A stretch of DNA of 64,000 bases from Pseudodesulfovibrio sediminis (lineage in GTDB: Bacteria; Desulfobacterota; Desulfovibrionia; Desulfovibrionales; Desulfovibrionaceae): contig NZ_AP024485.1 in assembly GCF_020886695.1 (NCBI RefSeq), positions 3,167,001 through 3,231,000 on the forward strand, read 5' to 3'. A model generated the notes under the pieces. That model made no database searches, was not told the DNA's origin, and saw only the letters and a list, made by a program, of their open reading frames with translations. A program made the position numbers and the translations under genes. Shown here piece by piece: positions 16,222 through 24,843 of this stretch (position 1 is its first letter; every line of letters starts with the position of its first letter).

Positions 16222-17577
16222 TTAGTTCTTGGGCAGGGTCTTGATGACGTCTTCCATCTTGTTCAGCGCTTCATCCAGCAGTTCGTAGGGGATGTTCAGC
16301 GCAGGCTCGAAACGGATGCACTTGGCGTTGGTCAGGGTGCCTGCGGTGATGACGCCGCGGGCGAACAGACCGGACGCCACGGCGTAGCCGATTTCATCGC
16401 TGACGAACTGCATGCCGATGAGCAGACCGCGACCGGAGATGGTGTCGAAGATTCCGGGGTAGGTGTCAGCCATCTCGTTCAGCCGTTTCTTGACGTACTC
16501 GCCCTTTTCCTTGGCCTGTCTGGGCAGATCTTCCTCATGCATGACCGTAAGGGCGGCGAGGGCAGACGCGCAGGCAAGCGGGTTGCCGCCTGTGGTCGTG
16601 GTGTGCATGAACGGGTTCGGTTCCATGACTTCCCAGATCTTGGGGGTGGAGAAAAAACCGGACATGGGCACCACGCCGCCGCCGAGGGCCTTGCCGAAGC
16701 ACATGATGTCAGGGGTCACATCCCAGTGATCCACGCCGAAGATTTCACCGGTGCGGCCAAATCCGGTCTGGACTTCATCGGCGATGAGCAGCACGCCGTA
16801 TTTGTCGCAGATCTCACGCAGACGCGGCCAGTAGTCATCCGGGGGCACGATGGCACCGGCTTCACCCTGGATGGGTTCGGCCACGACACCGGCGATGTCG
16901 TCGCCCACGGCCAGGGCGTTCTTCAATTCCTGCTCGACAGCGTCGGCATCACCAAAGGGGACGTGGCGCACACCTTCCAGCAGGGGCAGGAGCGGGGCGC
17001 GGTAGTCGTTCTTGCCCATGAGGGACAGGGACCCCAGCGTCTTGCCGTGGAACCCCTTGAGCATGGAGATGAACCCTTTCTTGCCGGTGTAGAACTTGGC
17101 CAGTTTCATGGCACCTTCAACGGCCTCGGTGCCGGAGTTGGCAAAGAAACCGTACTGGATGTCGCCGGGGGTGAGGTGGGCGATGACGCGGGCGAGTTTG
17201 GCACGCAGCGGGTCGAGCATTTCCTGGGAGTACTGGGGCGAGCGATCGAGCTGTGCCTTGACGGCTTCCACGATCTTGGGGTGGCGGATGCCGTAGCTGT
17301 AGAGACCGAAACCGCCGAGGATATCGATATATTCGCGCTCAAGAGCGTCTACCAGTATGGAACCCTGCCCTGTCCATTCGGTCACGGCAAAGGAACCGGC
17401 CTCGGTGACGGACTTGCGGTATTCCAGAAAACCTTTGTTGATGTAGTCGCGGAAGTTTTCGACAGTCTCCGTGGCAATGGCCTTGCGGTCGTCGAGTGAA
17501 ACTTCACCGACAGGTTGCTTGATGATGTCCACAAAGTCTGTCGCTTCCTGAAAGGCTTTCTTGATGTCGCGTGTCAT
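16222..17577 (-). CDS. patA: Putrescine aminotransferase (class III PLP)
   Basis: 451 residues, close to the length of E. coli PatA (459). It transfers an amino group from putrescine to 2-oxoglutarate, giving 4-aminobutanal. PLP-fold features are NSGTEAVEGAMKLA, FHGKTLGSLS, ADEVQTGFGRTG (Asp268 contacts PLP nitrogen) and Lys296 in FGKALGGGVVPMSG. The N-terminal AVTEWTGQGS block and C-terminal half also match PatA more than GABA or ornithine aminotransferases. GGAGAAGAATC precedes the ATG. The gene order with the aldehyde dehydrogenase supports the assignment. Confidence 0.88.
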   Translation of the reverse strand: MTRDIKKAFQEATDFVDIIKQPVGEVSLDDRKAIATETVENFRDYINKGFLEYRKSVTEAGSFAVTEWTGQGSILVDALEREYIDILGGFGLYSYGIRHPKIVEAVKAQLDRSPQYSQEMLDPLRAKLARVIAHLTPGDIQYGFFANSGTEAVEGAMKLAKFYTGKKGFISMLKGFHGKTLGSLSLMGKNDYRAPLLPLLEGVRHVPFGDADAVEQELKNALAVGDDIAGVVAEPIQGEAGAIVPPDDYWPRLREICDKYGVLLIADEVQTGFGRTGEIFGVDHWDVTPDIMCFGKALGGGVVPMSGFFSTPKIWEVMEPNPFMHTTTTGGNPLACASALAALTVMHEEDLPRQAKEKGEYVKKRLNEMADTYPGIFDTISGRGLLIGMQFVSDEIGYAVASGLFARGVITAGTLTNAKCIRFEPALNIPYELLDEALNKMEDVIKTLPKN

Positions 17578-17629
17578 GATTCTTCTCCGAACTGTTTATC
17601 TATTTGTATTTATGTGCTTTTGATTGATT

Positions 17630-19192
17630 CTAGTTGGCATTGGAGTCAGGCCCGTCCCTGACGTCTTCCACGGGTTTTCCCTCCACGATGGTCTTAATGA
17701 TCTTGATGTCCCGGATAGCTTCCGGGGCCACGGTCGTGGGGTCGTGGGCCAGGATCACGAGGTCGGCATATTTACCTGGCTCGATGCTGCCGCGCTCTTT
17801 TTCTTCGAACGCACTGTAGGCGGCGTCGATGGTGAACATGCGGATGGCCTCCGTGGGCGTGAGCCGCTCCTCTTCGATGGGGTGAAGGACGGCGGCCTGG
17901 ATGCCGGTCAGCGGGCCGTGGGGGGTGACAGGACAGTCTGAACCACCGCACATGACCACGCCTTCTTCACGCATGGTCCGGTATGGGTGAATCCAGCGCA
18001 GACGCTCCTTGCCGAACCTGAGTTCGTAGTCGTCCATGTCAACCAGATAGGGGAAAAATGCGGGCTGCATGCCAGCCAGAATGCCGGCCCTGCCCATACG
18101 CTCCACCTGATCCCGTGTCGGGATTTCACAGTGCTCGATGCGGTGGCGATGGTCGTCGCGGGGGTGTGCTGCGAGGGCTTTTTCCATGGCAGAGAGGACC
18201 TGCTCAATGGCGGCGTCGGTTTCGCAGTGGATGGCTACCTGCAATCCCTGCTTGTGAGCGCGCAGGATGAAGTCGTCCATGACCTCCTGCGAGAAATTCA
18301 ATGTGCCGCAGTTGCCCGGCTGATCAAGGTACGGCTCGAACAGGGCGGCGGTATAGGCGTCGATGGCGCCGTCTGCGCAGATGCAGCCGCCGATGCGGGT
18401 GAGGTCCAGATCCACTGTCTCTTCAATGTCCATGACCTGATTCCAGAGCACGGTATGCACCGGGAGTTGGTCCGTGTTCCTGATCACCATCTGGGTGTCG
18501 CCGGGGCCGAACTCGCCGCCTTCCAGACAATGCAGGGTAGTGATGCCCTGTCGGATGGCCGCTTCGCATGCCTTGCGGAAGCTGGCCATTTTGACGTCTT
18601 CGGGCGTGAGGGAGGAAACAGCCGGGAACACATGGGTCACGGCGCCGGGGTCGCGCACCACGCCGGTGGGCTTGCCGTCGTCACCGAGGTCCATGCCGGG
18701 CAGGTCGGGCGGCAGGTTCAGAATATCCAGCGCCGTGGAATTGAGCGCACACATGTGCCATGAGGAATGGACCACCATGATGGGGTTGTCCGTGCAGACC
18801 GCATCCAGTTCTTCCTTGAGCGGAAGGCGCTTCTCCTTCAGCCCAAAGTCGTTCAGTGTGTACCCGAGAATCCAGGCACCCGGCTTGGCCTGTGCAGCGA
18901 CTGCGCCGACCTTTTCATAGACAGTGTCCAGCGTCCTGGTGTTCAGAAAATCGATGCCGTTCAGGACCTGGCCAGTGAGACCAAGGTGCTGGTGGGAGTC
19001 AATGAAACCGGGAAGGACAGTGTGTCCTTCAAGGTCAATGACAGGCCACTTCTCGTCCATAAAGGCGGCCATGTCGGAGGTGGAGCCGACACTGCGGATA
19101 CGTCCGTTTTCCACGGCTACGGCCGTGTGGCGGGAGTCCTTGTCATCCATAGTGAGGATGGTTCCATTCAAAAGCAGATAGCGATCATTCAT
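17630..19192 (-). CDS. Metal-dependent amidohydrolase (YtcJ-like)
   Basis: 520 residues of the amidohydrolase superfamily, YtcJ/N-substituted formamide deformylase branch. Metal-site motifs appear in order: GFIDSHQHLG, AIHCETD, HRIEHCEI and GGSDCPVTPHGP, with a composite beta-sandwich at both ends (HTVLPG, KYADLVILAHDP). The substrate is unknown. It lies inside the polyamine run between potD and patA, so an N-acylated or carbamoylated polyamine is a reasonable guess, not a demonstrated one. ATG 19192 has no strong ribosome site and lies just after the 19207-19234 hairpin. Confidence 0.85.
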   Translation of the reverse strand: MNDRYLLLNGTILTMDDKDSRHTAVAVENGRIRSVGSTSDMAAFMDEKWPVIDLEGHTVLPGFIDSHQHLGLTGQVLNGIDFLNTRTLDTVYEKVGAVAAQAKPGAWILGYTLNDFGLKEKRLPLKEELDAVCTDNPIMVVHSSWHMCALNSTALDILNLPPDLPGMDLGDDGKPTGVVRDPGAVTHVFPAVSSLTPEDVKMASFRKACEAAIRQGITTLHCLEGGEFGPGDTQMVIRNTDQLPVHTVLWNQVMDIEETVDLDLTRIGGCICADGAIDAYTAALFEPYLDQPGNCGTLNFSQEVMDDFILRAHKQGLQVAIHCETDAAIEQVLSAMEKALAAHPRDDHRHRIEHCEIPTRDQVERMGRAGILAGMQPAFFPYLVDMDDYELRFGKERLRWIHPYRTMREEGVVMCGGSDCPVTPHGPLTGIQAAVLHPIEEERLTPTEAIRMFTIDAAYSAFEEKERGSIEPGKYADLVILAHDPTTVAPEAIRDIKIIKTIVEGKPVEDVRDGPDSNAN

Positions 19193-19206
19193 GATAGTTG
19201 TGGGGT

Positions 19207-19234
19207 GGTGGCCGGAGCATGCGCTCCGACCACC
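19207..19234 (-). other. Hairpin between potD and the amidohydrolase gene
   Basis: GGTGGCCGGAGC (19207-19218) and GCTCCGACCACC (19223-19234) form a 12-bp stem with one mismatch and a 4-nt loop. On the minus strand no T-run follows, so it is more likely an mRNA stabilising or processing element after potD than a full terminator. It may set the high level of binding protein compared with downstream genes. Confidence 0.45.
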
Positions 19235-19249
19235 GGTTTTATTGATGAA

Positions 19250-20299
19250 TTAACGGGATTTAACCATGGTCCAGATTTGATCATACATCTTGTTGTCATT
19301 GCCCAGATCCTTGATGAACTGCAAGGACGGCATGTAGGATTCTTCAGGATAGATGGCCGGATTTTTGAAGTCTTCAGGTGTAATGAACGGGAAGGCGGCC
19401 TTATTCGGGGTGGCGTACTGGGTCCAGTTGGACAGCTTTGCGCCGACTTCGGGTTTCAGTACCCAGTTGATGAAGGTGTATGCCAGGTCCGGGTGGGGGG
19501 CGCCGATGGGAATGGACATGTTGTCCACCCAACCGATGGTGCCGCCCTTGGGGTTCACGAAAGCGCAGGTGTCCGGGTTATCGGCCACGGCGCGCAGGGC
19601 GTCACCATTGTAGACGATAGCGGCAATGGCGGTGCCTGCTGCAACCTTGGAACGGCCACCGGTACCGACGTCAAAGCCAGCAAAGTACTTGTCGTGTTTG
19701 GCTTCAAGCATCTTGTCCATGAGTTTCTTGAGTTCGGTCTTGTCCGTGGTGTTGACGTCCATGCCCATGTAACACTGGGCCACGCCGAGCATCTCGCGCA
19801 CGGAGTCGATGAAGATGAACGCACCTTCACGTTTGGCGGCATCGAACATGACGGACCATGTGCCGTCGAAATCCTTGATCTTGTCCTTGCGGTACATGAG
19901 TCCCAGGGTGCCCCACTGATAGGCCACGGTGTACTTGTTGCCGTCATCCCATGCCGGGTTGATGAAGGTGTCCTGCAGGTTCTTCAGGTTGGGAAGCTTG
20001 GAGTGATCCAGTTCCTTGAGCAGATCGAGTTTGATCATGGCGGGGATGATGTAATCGGAGGGGACCACCACGTCATACTGGTTTTTGCCGCCGGCCTGGA
20101 GCTTGGCGACCATCTCTTCCATGGACTCGTAGTATTCCACCCTGACCTTGATTCCGGTGTCTTTCTCGAAATCGGTCAAAAAGTCTTCAGGCATGTACTC
20201 ACTCCAGATGAGCAGCCGCATCTCCTCGGCGGCAAAGGCGCTGGGAACCAGCATCAGAACAGTCAGGACCATCATGGCAGCGAACAGAAGTTTACGCAT
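19250..20299 (-). CDS. potD: Spermidine/putrescine ABC transporter, periplasmic binding protein
   Basis: 349 residues with a signal peptide (MRKLLFAAMMVLTVLMLVPSAFA, cut before AEE). The mature protein has the PotD/PotF pattern: LLIWSEYMPEDFLTDFEKDTGIKVRVEYYES, then YDVVVPSDYIIPAM and the PKGGTIGWVDNMSIP region, where Trp and Asp usually hold the amine. ATG 20299 is chosen because AAGGAG lies 8 nt upstream; the longer frame has no site. The start overlaps potC by 8 nt. It delivers polyamine to PotBC. The exact preference (putrescine, spermidine, agmatine) is not readable. Confidence 0.92.
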   Translation of the reverse strand: MRKLLFAAMMVLTVLMLVPSAFAAEEMRLLIWSEYMPEDFLTDFEKDTGIKVRVEYYESMEEMVAKLQAGGKNQYDVVVPSDYIIPAMIKLDLLKELDHSKLPNLKNLQDTFINPAWDDGNKYTVAYQWGTLGLMYRKDKIKDFDGTWSVMFDAAKREGAFIFIDSVREMLGVAQCYMGMDVNTTDKTELKKLMDKMLEAKHDKYFAGFDVGTGGRSKVAAGTAIAAIVYNGDALRAVADNPDTCAFVNPKGGTIGWVDNMSIPIGAPHPDLAYTFINWVLKPEVGAKLSNWTQYATPNKAAFPFITPEDFKNPAIYPEESYMPSLQFIKDLGNDNKMYDQIWTMVKSR

Positions 20300-21110
20300 G
20301 GGAGTTCTCCTTCTTTTTGGAATTGTTGGATATTTTCTCAGAAATGACAACCAGTAGTATTGTCGCCAGCAACCCGACAGTGGACAGGGCGTGAATCCTC
20401 GGCGTAATGCCGCGATGCACTTCCGCGTATATGTACAGCGGCAGGGTTACCGAGGTGGGACCGGCGGTGAAGAAACTGATGATGAAGTCATCAAGGGAAA
20501 GGGTGAAGGCAAGCATGGCGCCGGACACGATGCCGGGGGTGAGCATGGGCAGTATGACCTTGCGCATGGTGTACCAGTTGCTTGCGTAGAGATCTCTGGA
20601 CGCTTCCTCGATCTCGTTGTTGAAGGCGGCAAGGCGGCTCTTGACCACCAGCGCCACAAAGGCGACCTGGAAGGTGACATGGCCGATGATCATGTTCAGC
20701 AGGCCGGGTTCGAAAATGGACGAGACATAGCGCAGGGTGGCAAAGGCGATCACCAGTGCGCCTGCGAAAACGATTTCCGGTGTGATGACCGGCATATACA
20801 GGTTGAATTCGAAAAAGGCCGACGTCTTTTTGTTCCAGGGAAAGCGGCTCATGCCGATGGCCAGAGCCGTGCCCACGACCGTGGCGATGATGGTGGACAC
20901 GAAACCGAGGATCAGGGTGTTCCAGACAGCTTCCAGAATCTGCTCGTTACGGAACAGCTCCAGATACCACTTCCAGGTGAATCCCTGCCAGGTCAGTCCG
21001 AAACGGGAGTTGTTCACCGAGAACGAGGCCACGGCCATGAGCGGGACATAGAGAAATGCCAGTGTGCCCAGTGCGCAGGCCGGGATGAAGAATGATCGTG
21101 TTTTTCTCAT
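20292..21110 (-). CDS. potC: Spermidine/putrescine ABC transporter permease
   Basis: 272 residues, six membrane helices. The EAA loop that touches the ATPase is visible (IEEASRDLYASNWYTMRKVILPMLTPGI). It resembles PotC/PotI (LDDFIISFFTAGP near the C terminus). It pairs with the PotB-like subunit, whose stop lies 1 nt downstream of this start region in the operon order potA-potB-potC-potD. Confidence 0.92.
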   Translation of the reverse strand: MRKTRSFFIPACALGTLAFLYVPLMAVASFSVNNSRFGLTWQGFTWKWYLELFRNEQILEAVWNTLILGFVSTIIATVVGTALAIGMSRFPWNKKTSAFFEFNLYMPVITPEIVFAGALVIAFATLRYVSSIFEPGLLNMIIGHVTFQVAFVALVVKSRLAAFNNEIEEASRDLYASNWYTMRKVILPMLTPGIVSGAMLAFTLSLDDFIISFFTAGPTSVTLPLYIYAEVHRGITPRIHALSTVGLLATILLVVISEKISNNSKKKENSHA

Positions 21111-21111
21111 G

Positions 21112-22032
21112 CTAGACCACCTCGATGTCTTGGCCTTTACGGCGGAACAGGAACAGACCGATGAGCGTCAGGGCCATGAGGGCGAGGGAGACCGCCGCAC
21201 CAAAGGGCCAGTCGCGGCTCTTGCCGAACTGCTGCTGGATGAGGTTACCCACCAGCATGTATTTTGCGCCGCCCAGGAAGTCGGGGATGAGGAACATGCC
21301 CATGGCCGGGACAAAGGTCAGTATGGCTCCGACTGACAGACCGGGCAGGGTCTGGGGCAGGATGGCCTGCATGAAGACCCGGCGCTTGTCGGAGTAAAGG
21401 TCGTAGGCCGCCTCGACCAGCGACCAGTCAAGCTTCTCCACGCTGGAGTAGAGCGGCAGGACGATAAACGGCAGGAAGGCGGAGATCATGCCCATGTATA
21501 CGGCAAAGGATGACGGATAGAGCGGGCTGCCGGCAGGGATGAGCCCGAGCACGGCCGCGAATTTGGCGATGGGCAGGTCCGGAGACAGGACGAGCTGCCA
21601 CGCATAGGTGCGGATGACCAGGTTGGTCCAGAACGGGATGATCACCAGCGTCAGCCAGATATACCGTGTATGCTTGGGCTTTTTGGCAATATAAAAGGAC
21701 AGCGGAAACGCCAGGGCCGTGCAGACGACCGTGGTCACCAGCGCCACCCACAAGGAGCGCGCCAGGATATAGAGATAGTCCGGGGACCAGCCGAACAGGC
21801 CGTACCCGGCCAGTCGGGTGTAGTTCTCGAAGGTGAAGATCCACTGAATCTCGCCATATCCGCCGCGCGTGGCAAAGGACAGGGCGATGAGGGCCAGGGC
21901 CGGAATGGTCAGGAACATGAGAATCCAGAACAGCCCCGGAGTGATGTGGAGCAGTCCGCGACGCCTGAGGGCGCGCCGGGTGGTCATTTCGCCGAACCAG
22001 ATGCGGGTGCTTGATTGTGTGTGTTTAGTCAT
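21112..22032 (-). CDS. potB: Spermidine/putrescine ABC transporter permease
   Basis: 306 residues after choosing ATG 22032, which overlaps the potA stop (ATGACTAA). The longer frame to 22212 reads through potA in another frame and is not credible. Six helices follow a short basic N terminus (TTRRALRRRGLLH). The EAA motif is EAAYDLYSDKRRVFMQAILPQTLPGL. PotB/PotH type. It forms the channel with PotC. Confidence 0.92.
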   Translation of the reverse strand: MTKHTQSSTRIWFGEMTTRRALRRRGLLHITPGLFWILMFLTIPALALIALSFATRGGYGEIQWIFTFENYTRLAGYGLFGWSPDYLYILARSLWVALVTTVVCTALAFPLSFYIAKKPKHTRYIWLTLVIIPFWTNLVIRTYAWQLVLSPDLPIAKFAAVLGLIPAGSPLYPSSFAVYMGMISAFLPFIVLPLYSSVEKLDWSLVEAAYDLYSDKRRVFMQAILPQTLPGLSVGAILTFVPAMGMFLIPDFLGGAKYMLVGNLIQQQFGKSRDWPFGAAVSLALMALTLIGLFLFRRKGQDIEVV

Positions 22033-23047
22033 CGATGGCCACCAGTGCTTCCTCAAGCAGTTCGACCCAGACCTTGTCGCCCACGGCAAGTTTCTTGTGC
22101 GGTGCGCAGCGCATGCGCAGTTGGCCCGGTTCCAGGGTGATGTCCAGGAAGGTGCCGCGATAGAATGTCTCCGTGATCGTGGCCAGTACGCCGTTTTTTT
22201 TCGGCTCTTCATCGCGCAGACGGATGCCTTCCGGCCGGATGACCAGTGCGCCCCGTTTCCACTGGGGCAGGGTCGGCAGGGTCAGTTTGCCCACAGACGT
22301 GATGATCTGGTCGTTGCGGCGTTCCGCTTCCAGAATGTTGGCCGTCCCGATGAATTCGGCAACGAACCGGCAGTTGGGGCGATCGTAGATGGCGCGGGGT
22401 GAGCCACATTGGAGCACCTCGCCATCCTTCATGACCGCGATGCGGTCGGATACGGTCAGCGCCTCGTCCTGGTCATGGGTGACGAGGATGAAGGTCTTGT
22501 TCAGTTTTTGCTGAAGGCGTCTGAGCTGAACCTGCAACTGGGTACGCAGCTTGGCGTCCAGAGCGGACATGGGTTCGTCTAGGAGCAGCAGTTCCGGCTG
22601 GCAGACCAGTGCGCGGGCCATGGCCACACGCTGACGCTGCCCGCCCGAGAGCTGGTCCGGGAAGCGGTCGCCGAAGTCGGACAGCTCCATCATGTCCAGT
22701 GTCTTCTGGACCTTCTGTTTGATCTCGGACTCAGGCTTCTTTTGGGAACGAAGGCCAAAGGCCACGTTGTCCGCGTTGGTCATGTGTGGAAAGAGGGCAT
22801 AGCTTTGAAAGACCGTGTTCACGGGCCGTTCGTTTGCGGGTTTGTCTGTGATGGGCAGTCCGTTCAGGAAGACGGAGCCGGAGTCGGCCTGCTCAAGGCC
22901 CGCGATGATGCGCAGCAGGGTGGTCTTGCCGCAGCCTGACGGGCCGAGCAAGGTGAAAAGTTCGCCTTTCTTAACCGTTATATCCACGTTCTTGAGCGCC
23001 TGGACGTCACCGTAACTCTTGTGAACCGCGTATGCTTCTAAGGTCAT
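22025..23047 (-). CDS. potA: Spermidine/putrescine ABC transporter ATPase
   Basis: 340 residues. Walker A GPSGCGKTT (35-43), Q loop, signature LSGGQRQR, Walker B LLLDEPMSALD and the H loop (VTHDQDEAL) are intact. A C-terminal TOBE-type regulatory domain (~240-340) follows. The start ATG 23047 has GGAGAAGAG upstream inside the end of the AOR gene region. It powers PotBC at the inner membrane. The potABCD order is complete, so the cell can probably import polyamines as substrates for the genes around it. Confidence 0.93.
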   Translation of the reverse strand: MTLEAYAVHKSYGDVQALKNVDITVKKGELFTLLGPSGCGKTTLLRIIAGLEQADSGSVFLNGLPITDKPANERPVNTVFQSYALFPHMTNADNVAFGLRSQKKPESEIKQKVQKTLDMMELSDFGDRFPDQLSGGQRQRVAMARALVCQPELLLLDEPMSALDAKLRTQLQVQLRRLQQKLNKTFILVTHDQDEALTVSDRIAVMKDGEVLQCGSPRAIYDRPNCRFVAEFIGTANILEAERRNDQIITSVGKLTLPTLPQWKRGALVIRPEGIRLRDEEPKKNGVLATITETFYRGTFLDITLEPGQLRMRCAPHKKLAVGDKVWVELLEEALVAIDD

Positions 23048-23058
23048 AATCTCTTCTC

Positions 23059-24840
23059 CTACTTGGTGGTTGCCGTGGGTTCGGACTGGGGATTCCCGGA
23101 AATGTCCCAACCGCGCAGGCTGTAGTAATCGCTCAACAGGAGGGCGTATTCCTCCCGGGTTATAACGTGGCCCGTGGGCAGCGCTTCATGCAGTTTTCGT
23201 GGCAGTAAATCGTGGTCGGGCGTGAGCCCTTCCTGGATGTTGAAGCGGCGGGTGTTGTCCACCACGTCGGACGCTGCCTTGCGGAGGGCCGCCTCGGTCC
23301 ATGTCTCTCCCGTTATCAGGGTGAGCAGTTCGGCAAGCTGTTCCCAACCATACATGTCGCGGTAAAAGCGGCAGAGTATGAGACAGTCGAACAGAACCAG
23401 CCGGTCTTCAAAATTGATGAGCATATCCGCTTTGCCGTCTATGGTCTCCGGCGGAATCATGCCGGACAGTTCCGGCTTGTAGAACGTGGTCCGCAGATGG
23501 CAGGCGCCGCGCGGAGAGGTGCCGTAGGACAATCCCATGCCCTTGAGAACGCGAGGGTCGTATCCGGCAGGCTCCATGCCCTTGACGTGGACGGCCATGT
23601 CTTCGAGGTCGAGTTTTTTGGCGGCTTTGGCAATGCCGTCCGCCAGGATGTCCCCCAGCCCATCGCGGTTGGCGATCTGATCGAGCAGGGCGGAGATGGC
23701 TTCGCCGTCACCGTAGGTCAGTGGCGCATCCAGTCGGCCCTGGCTTGACGCTTCGGCCACGAGGCCGCACAGGTTTCCGGCGGAGATCGTGTCCATGCCG
23801 AGGCGGTCGCAGAGATCATTGAGGTGGGCGATTTCATCCATGCCCCTGATCATGCACAGGCCGCCGAAGGCGTAGATGGTCTCGTACTCGGGGCCTTCGA
23901 TCTGGAGCCCTTTGTGGGGGCCGGAGACGATGCGCGCCTTGCGTCCGCACGCCATGAAACACTTGAGGCACGCATGGGGCGTGATGTCATGTTGCTCGTG
24001 AAAGGTGTCGCCGCTGATATGTTCCCAGTGATCGCAGGTGCCGGATGACCAGTAGCGGGTCGGGAAGGCCCCGGCCGTGTTCATGAGCTCGACCATCAGG
24101 GTCGTGCCGCGAGCCTTGTACGCTTTGGTTGCCGGAGAATCCCTGTGTTCGGTGATGAACTGCTTGGCAAAGGCCTTCAGCCCCTTGGGGTCGGCTATTT
24201 CCCGTTTGCGGTCGCCGCAGAACACGATGCCTTTGACTTTCTTGGAGCCGAGGACCGCACCCATGCCGCTACGACCGGCAGAGCGCCAGTAGTCGTTTTC
24301 GATGACCGAGAAGCTGACCAGATTTTCACCGGCCGGTCCGATGACCATGGCGCCGGGTTTGCCGAATCCGTCCCCTGTGGGAGCGAACCGGGCCAGTATC
24401 TCGTCTTCGGTCTGATAGGTCTCCACTCCGGCCAGGTCGGGAACGTCATGGAAATCACAGCCGTCCGGGTGGACCGCCAGGGCGAGCAGCGTATCGGACG
24501 CGCCCGTGATGATGACGGCATCAAAACCTGTTCGGTCGATGGCTTCAGGCGTTTTTCCCCCTGAATAGGACTCTGCGTAGAACCCTGTCTGCGGAGATTT
24601 GGAGTAAACGCCGTAGCGGCTTCCGCCCCATGCCGAGGTGCCGCAGCAGGGGCCTGTGGTCACGATCAGGTAGTTGCCTGGGGCAAGGGGGTCGACACCC
24701 GGCGTGTTCAGCTCCAGGAGCAACCGGGTGCCAAGCGCCTTGCCTCCGGGCAGAGGCAGGCCGAGGTCGGGCAGCGGATCAATGGAAAATGTCCGCGTGG
24801 TGACATCGATGGTAAGTACGCGACCGAAGATCCCTTTCAT
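23059..24840 (-). CDS. aor: Aldehyde:ferredoxin oxidoreductase (tungsten/molybdenum bis-pterin)
   Basis: 593 residues, close to the ~605 of characterised AORs. It oxidises aldehydes to acids with ferredoxin as acceptor, or the reverse. Seen are the N-terminal pterin domain (GGKALGTRLLLELNTPGVDPLAPGN, GPCCGTSAWGGSRYGVYSKSP), the WRSAGRSGMGAVLGSKKVK block and the [4Fe-4S] ligands Cys291, Cys294 and Cys298 (HACLKCFMACGRK), with a fourth candidate in DCLILCRF. It lies 3 nt after gabT. This suggests oxidation of succinate semialdehyde from GABA transamination, but AORs are promiscuous and the substrate is inference. Confidence 0.92.
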   Translation of the reverse strand: MKGIFGRVLTIDVTTRTFSIDPLPDLGLPLPGGKALGTRLLLELNTPGVDPLAPGNYLIVTTGPCCGTSAWGGSRYGVYSKSPQTGFYAESYSGGKTPEAIDRTGFDAVIITGASDTLLALAVHPDGCDFHDVPDLAGVETYQTEDEILARFAPTGDGFGKPGAMVIGPAGENLVSFSVIENDYWRSAGRSGMGAVLGSKKVKGIVFCGDRKREIADPKGLKAFAKQFITEHRDSPATKAYKARGTTLMVELMNTAGAFPTRYWSSGTCDHWEHISGDTFHEQHDITPHACLKCFMACGRKARIVSGPHKGLQIEGPEYETIYAFGGLCMIRGMDEIAHLNDLCDRLGMDTISAGNLCGLVAEASSQGRLDAPLTYGDGEAISALLDQIANRDGLGDILADGIAKAAKKLDLEDMAVHVKGMEPAGYDPRVLKGMGLSYGTSPRGACHLRTTFYKPELSGMIPPETIDGKADMLINFEDRLVLFDCLILCRFYRDMYGWEQLAELLTLITGETWTEAALRKAASDVVDNTRRFNIQEGLTPDHDLLPRKLHEALPTGHVITREEYALLLSDYYSLRGWDISGNPQSEPTATTK

Positions 24841-24843
24841 GGA

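Noticed and set aside
18767-20347. 526-residue frame on the + strand
   Set aside because: Antisense shadow of potD and the amidohydrolase gene.
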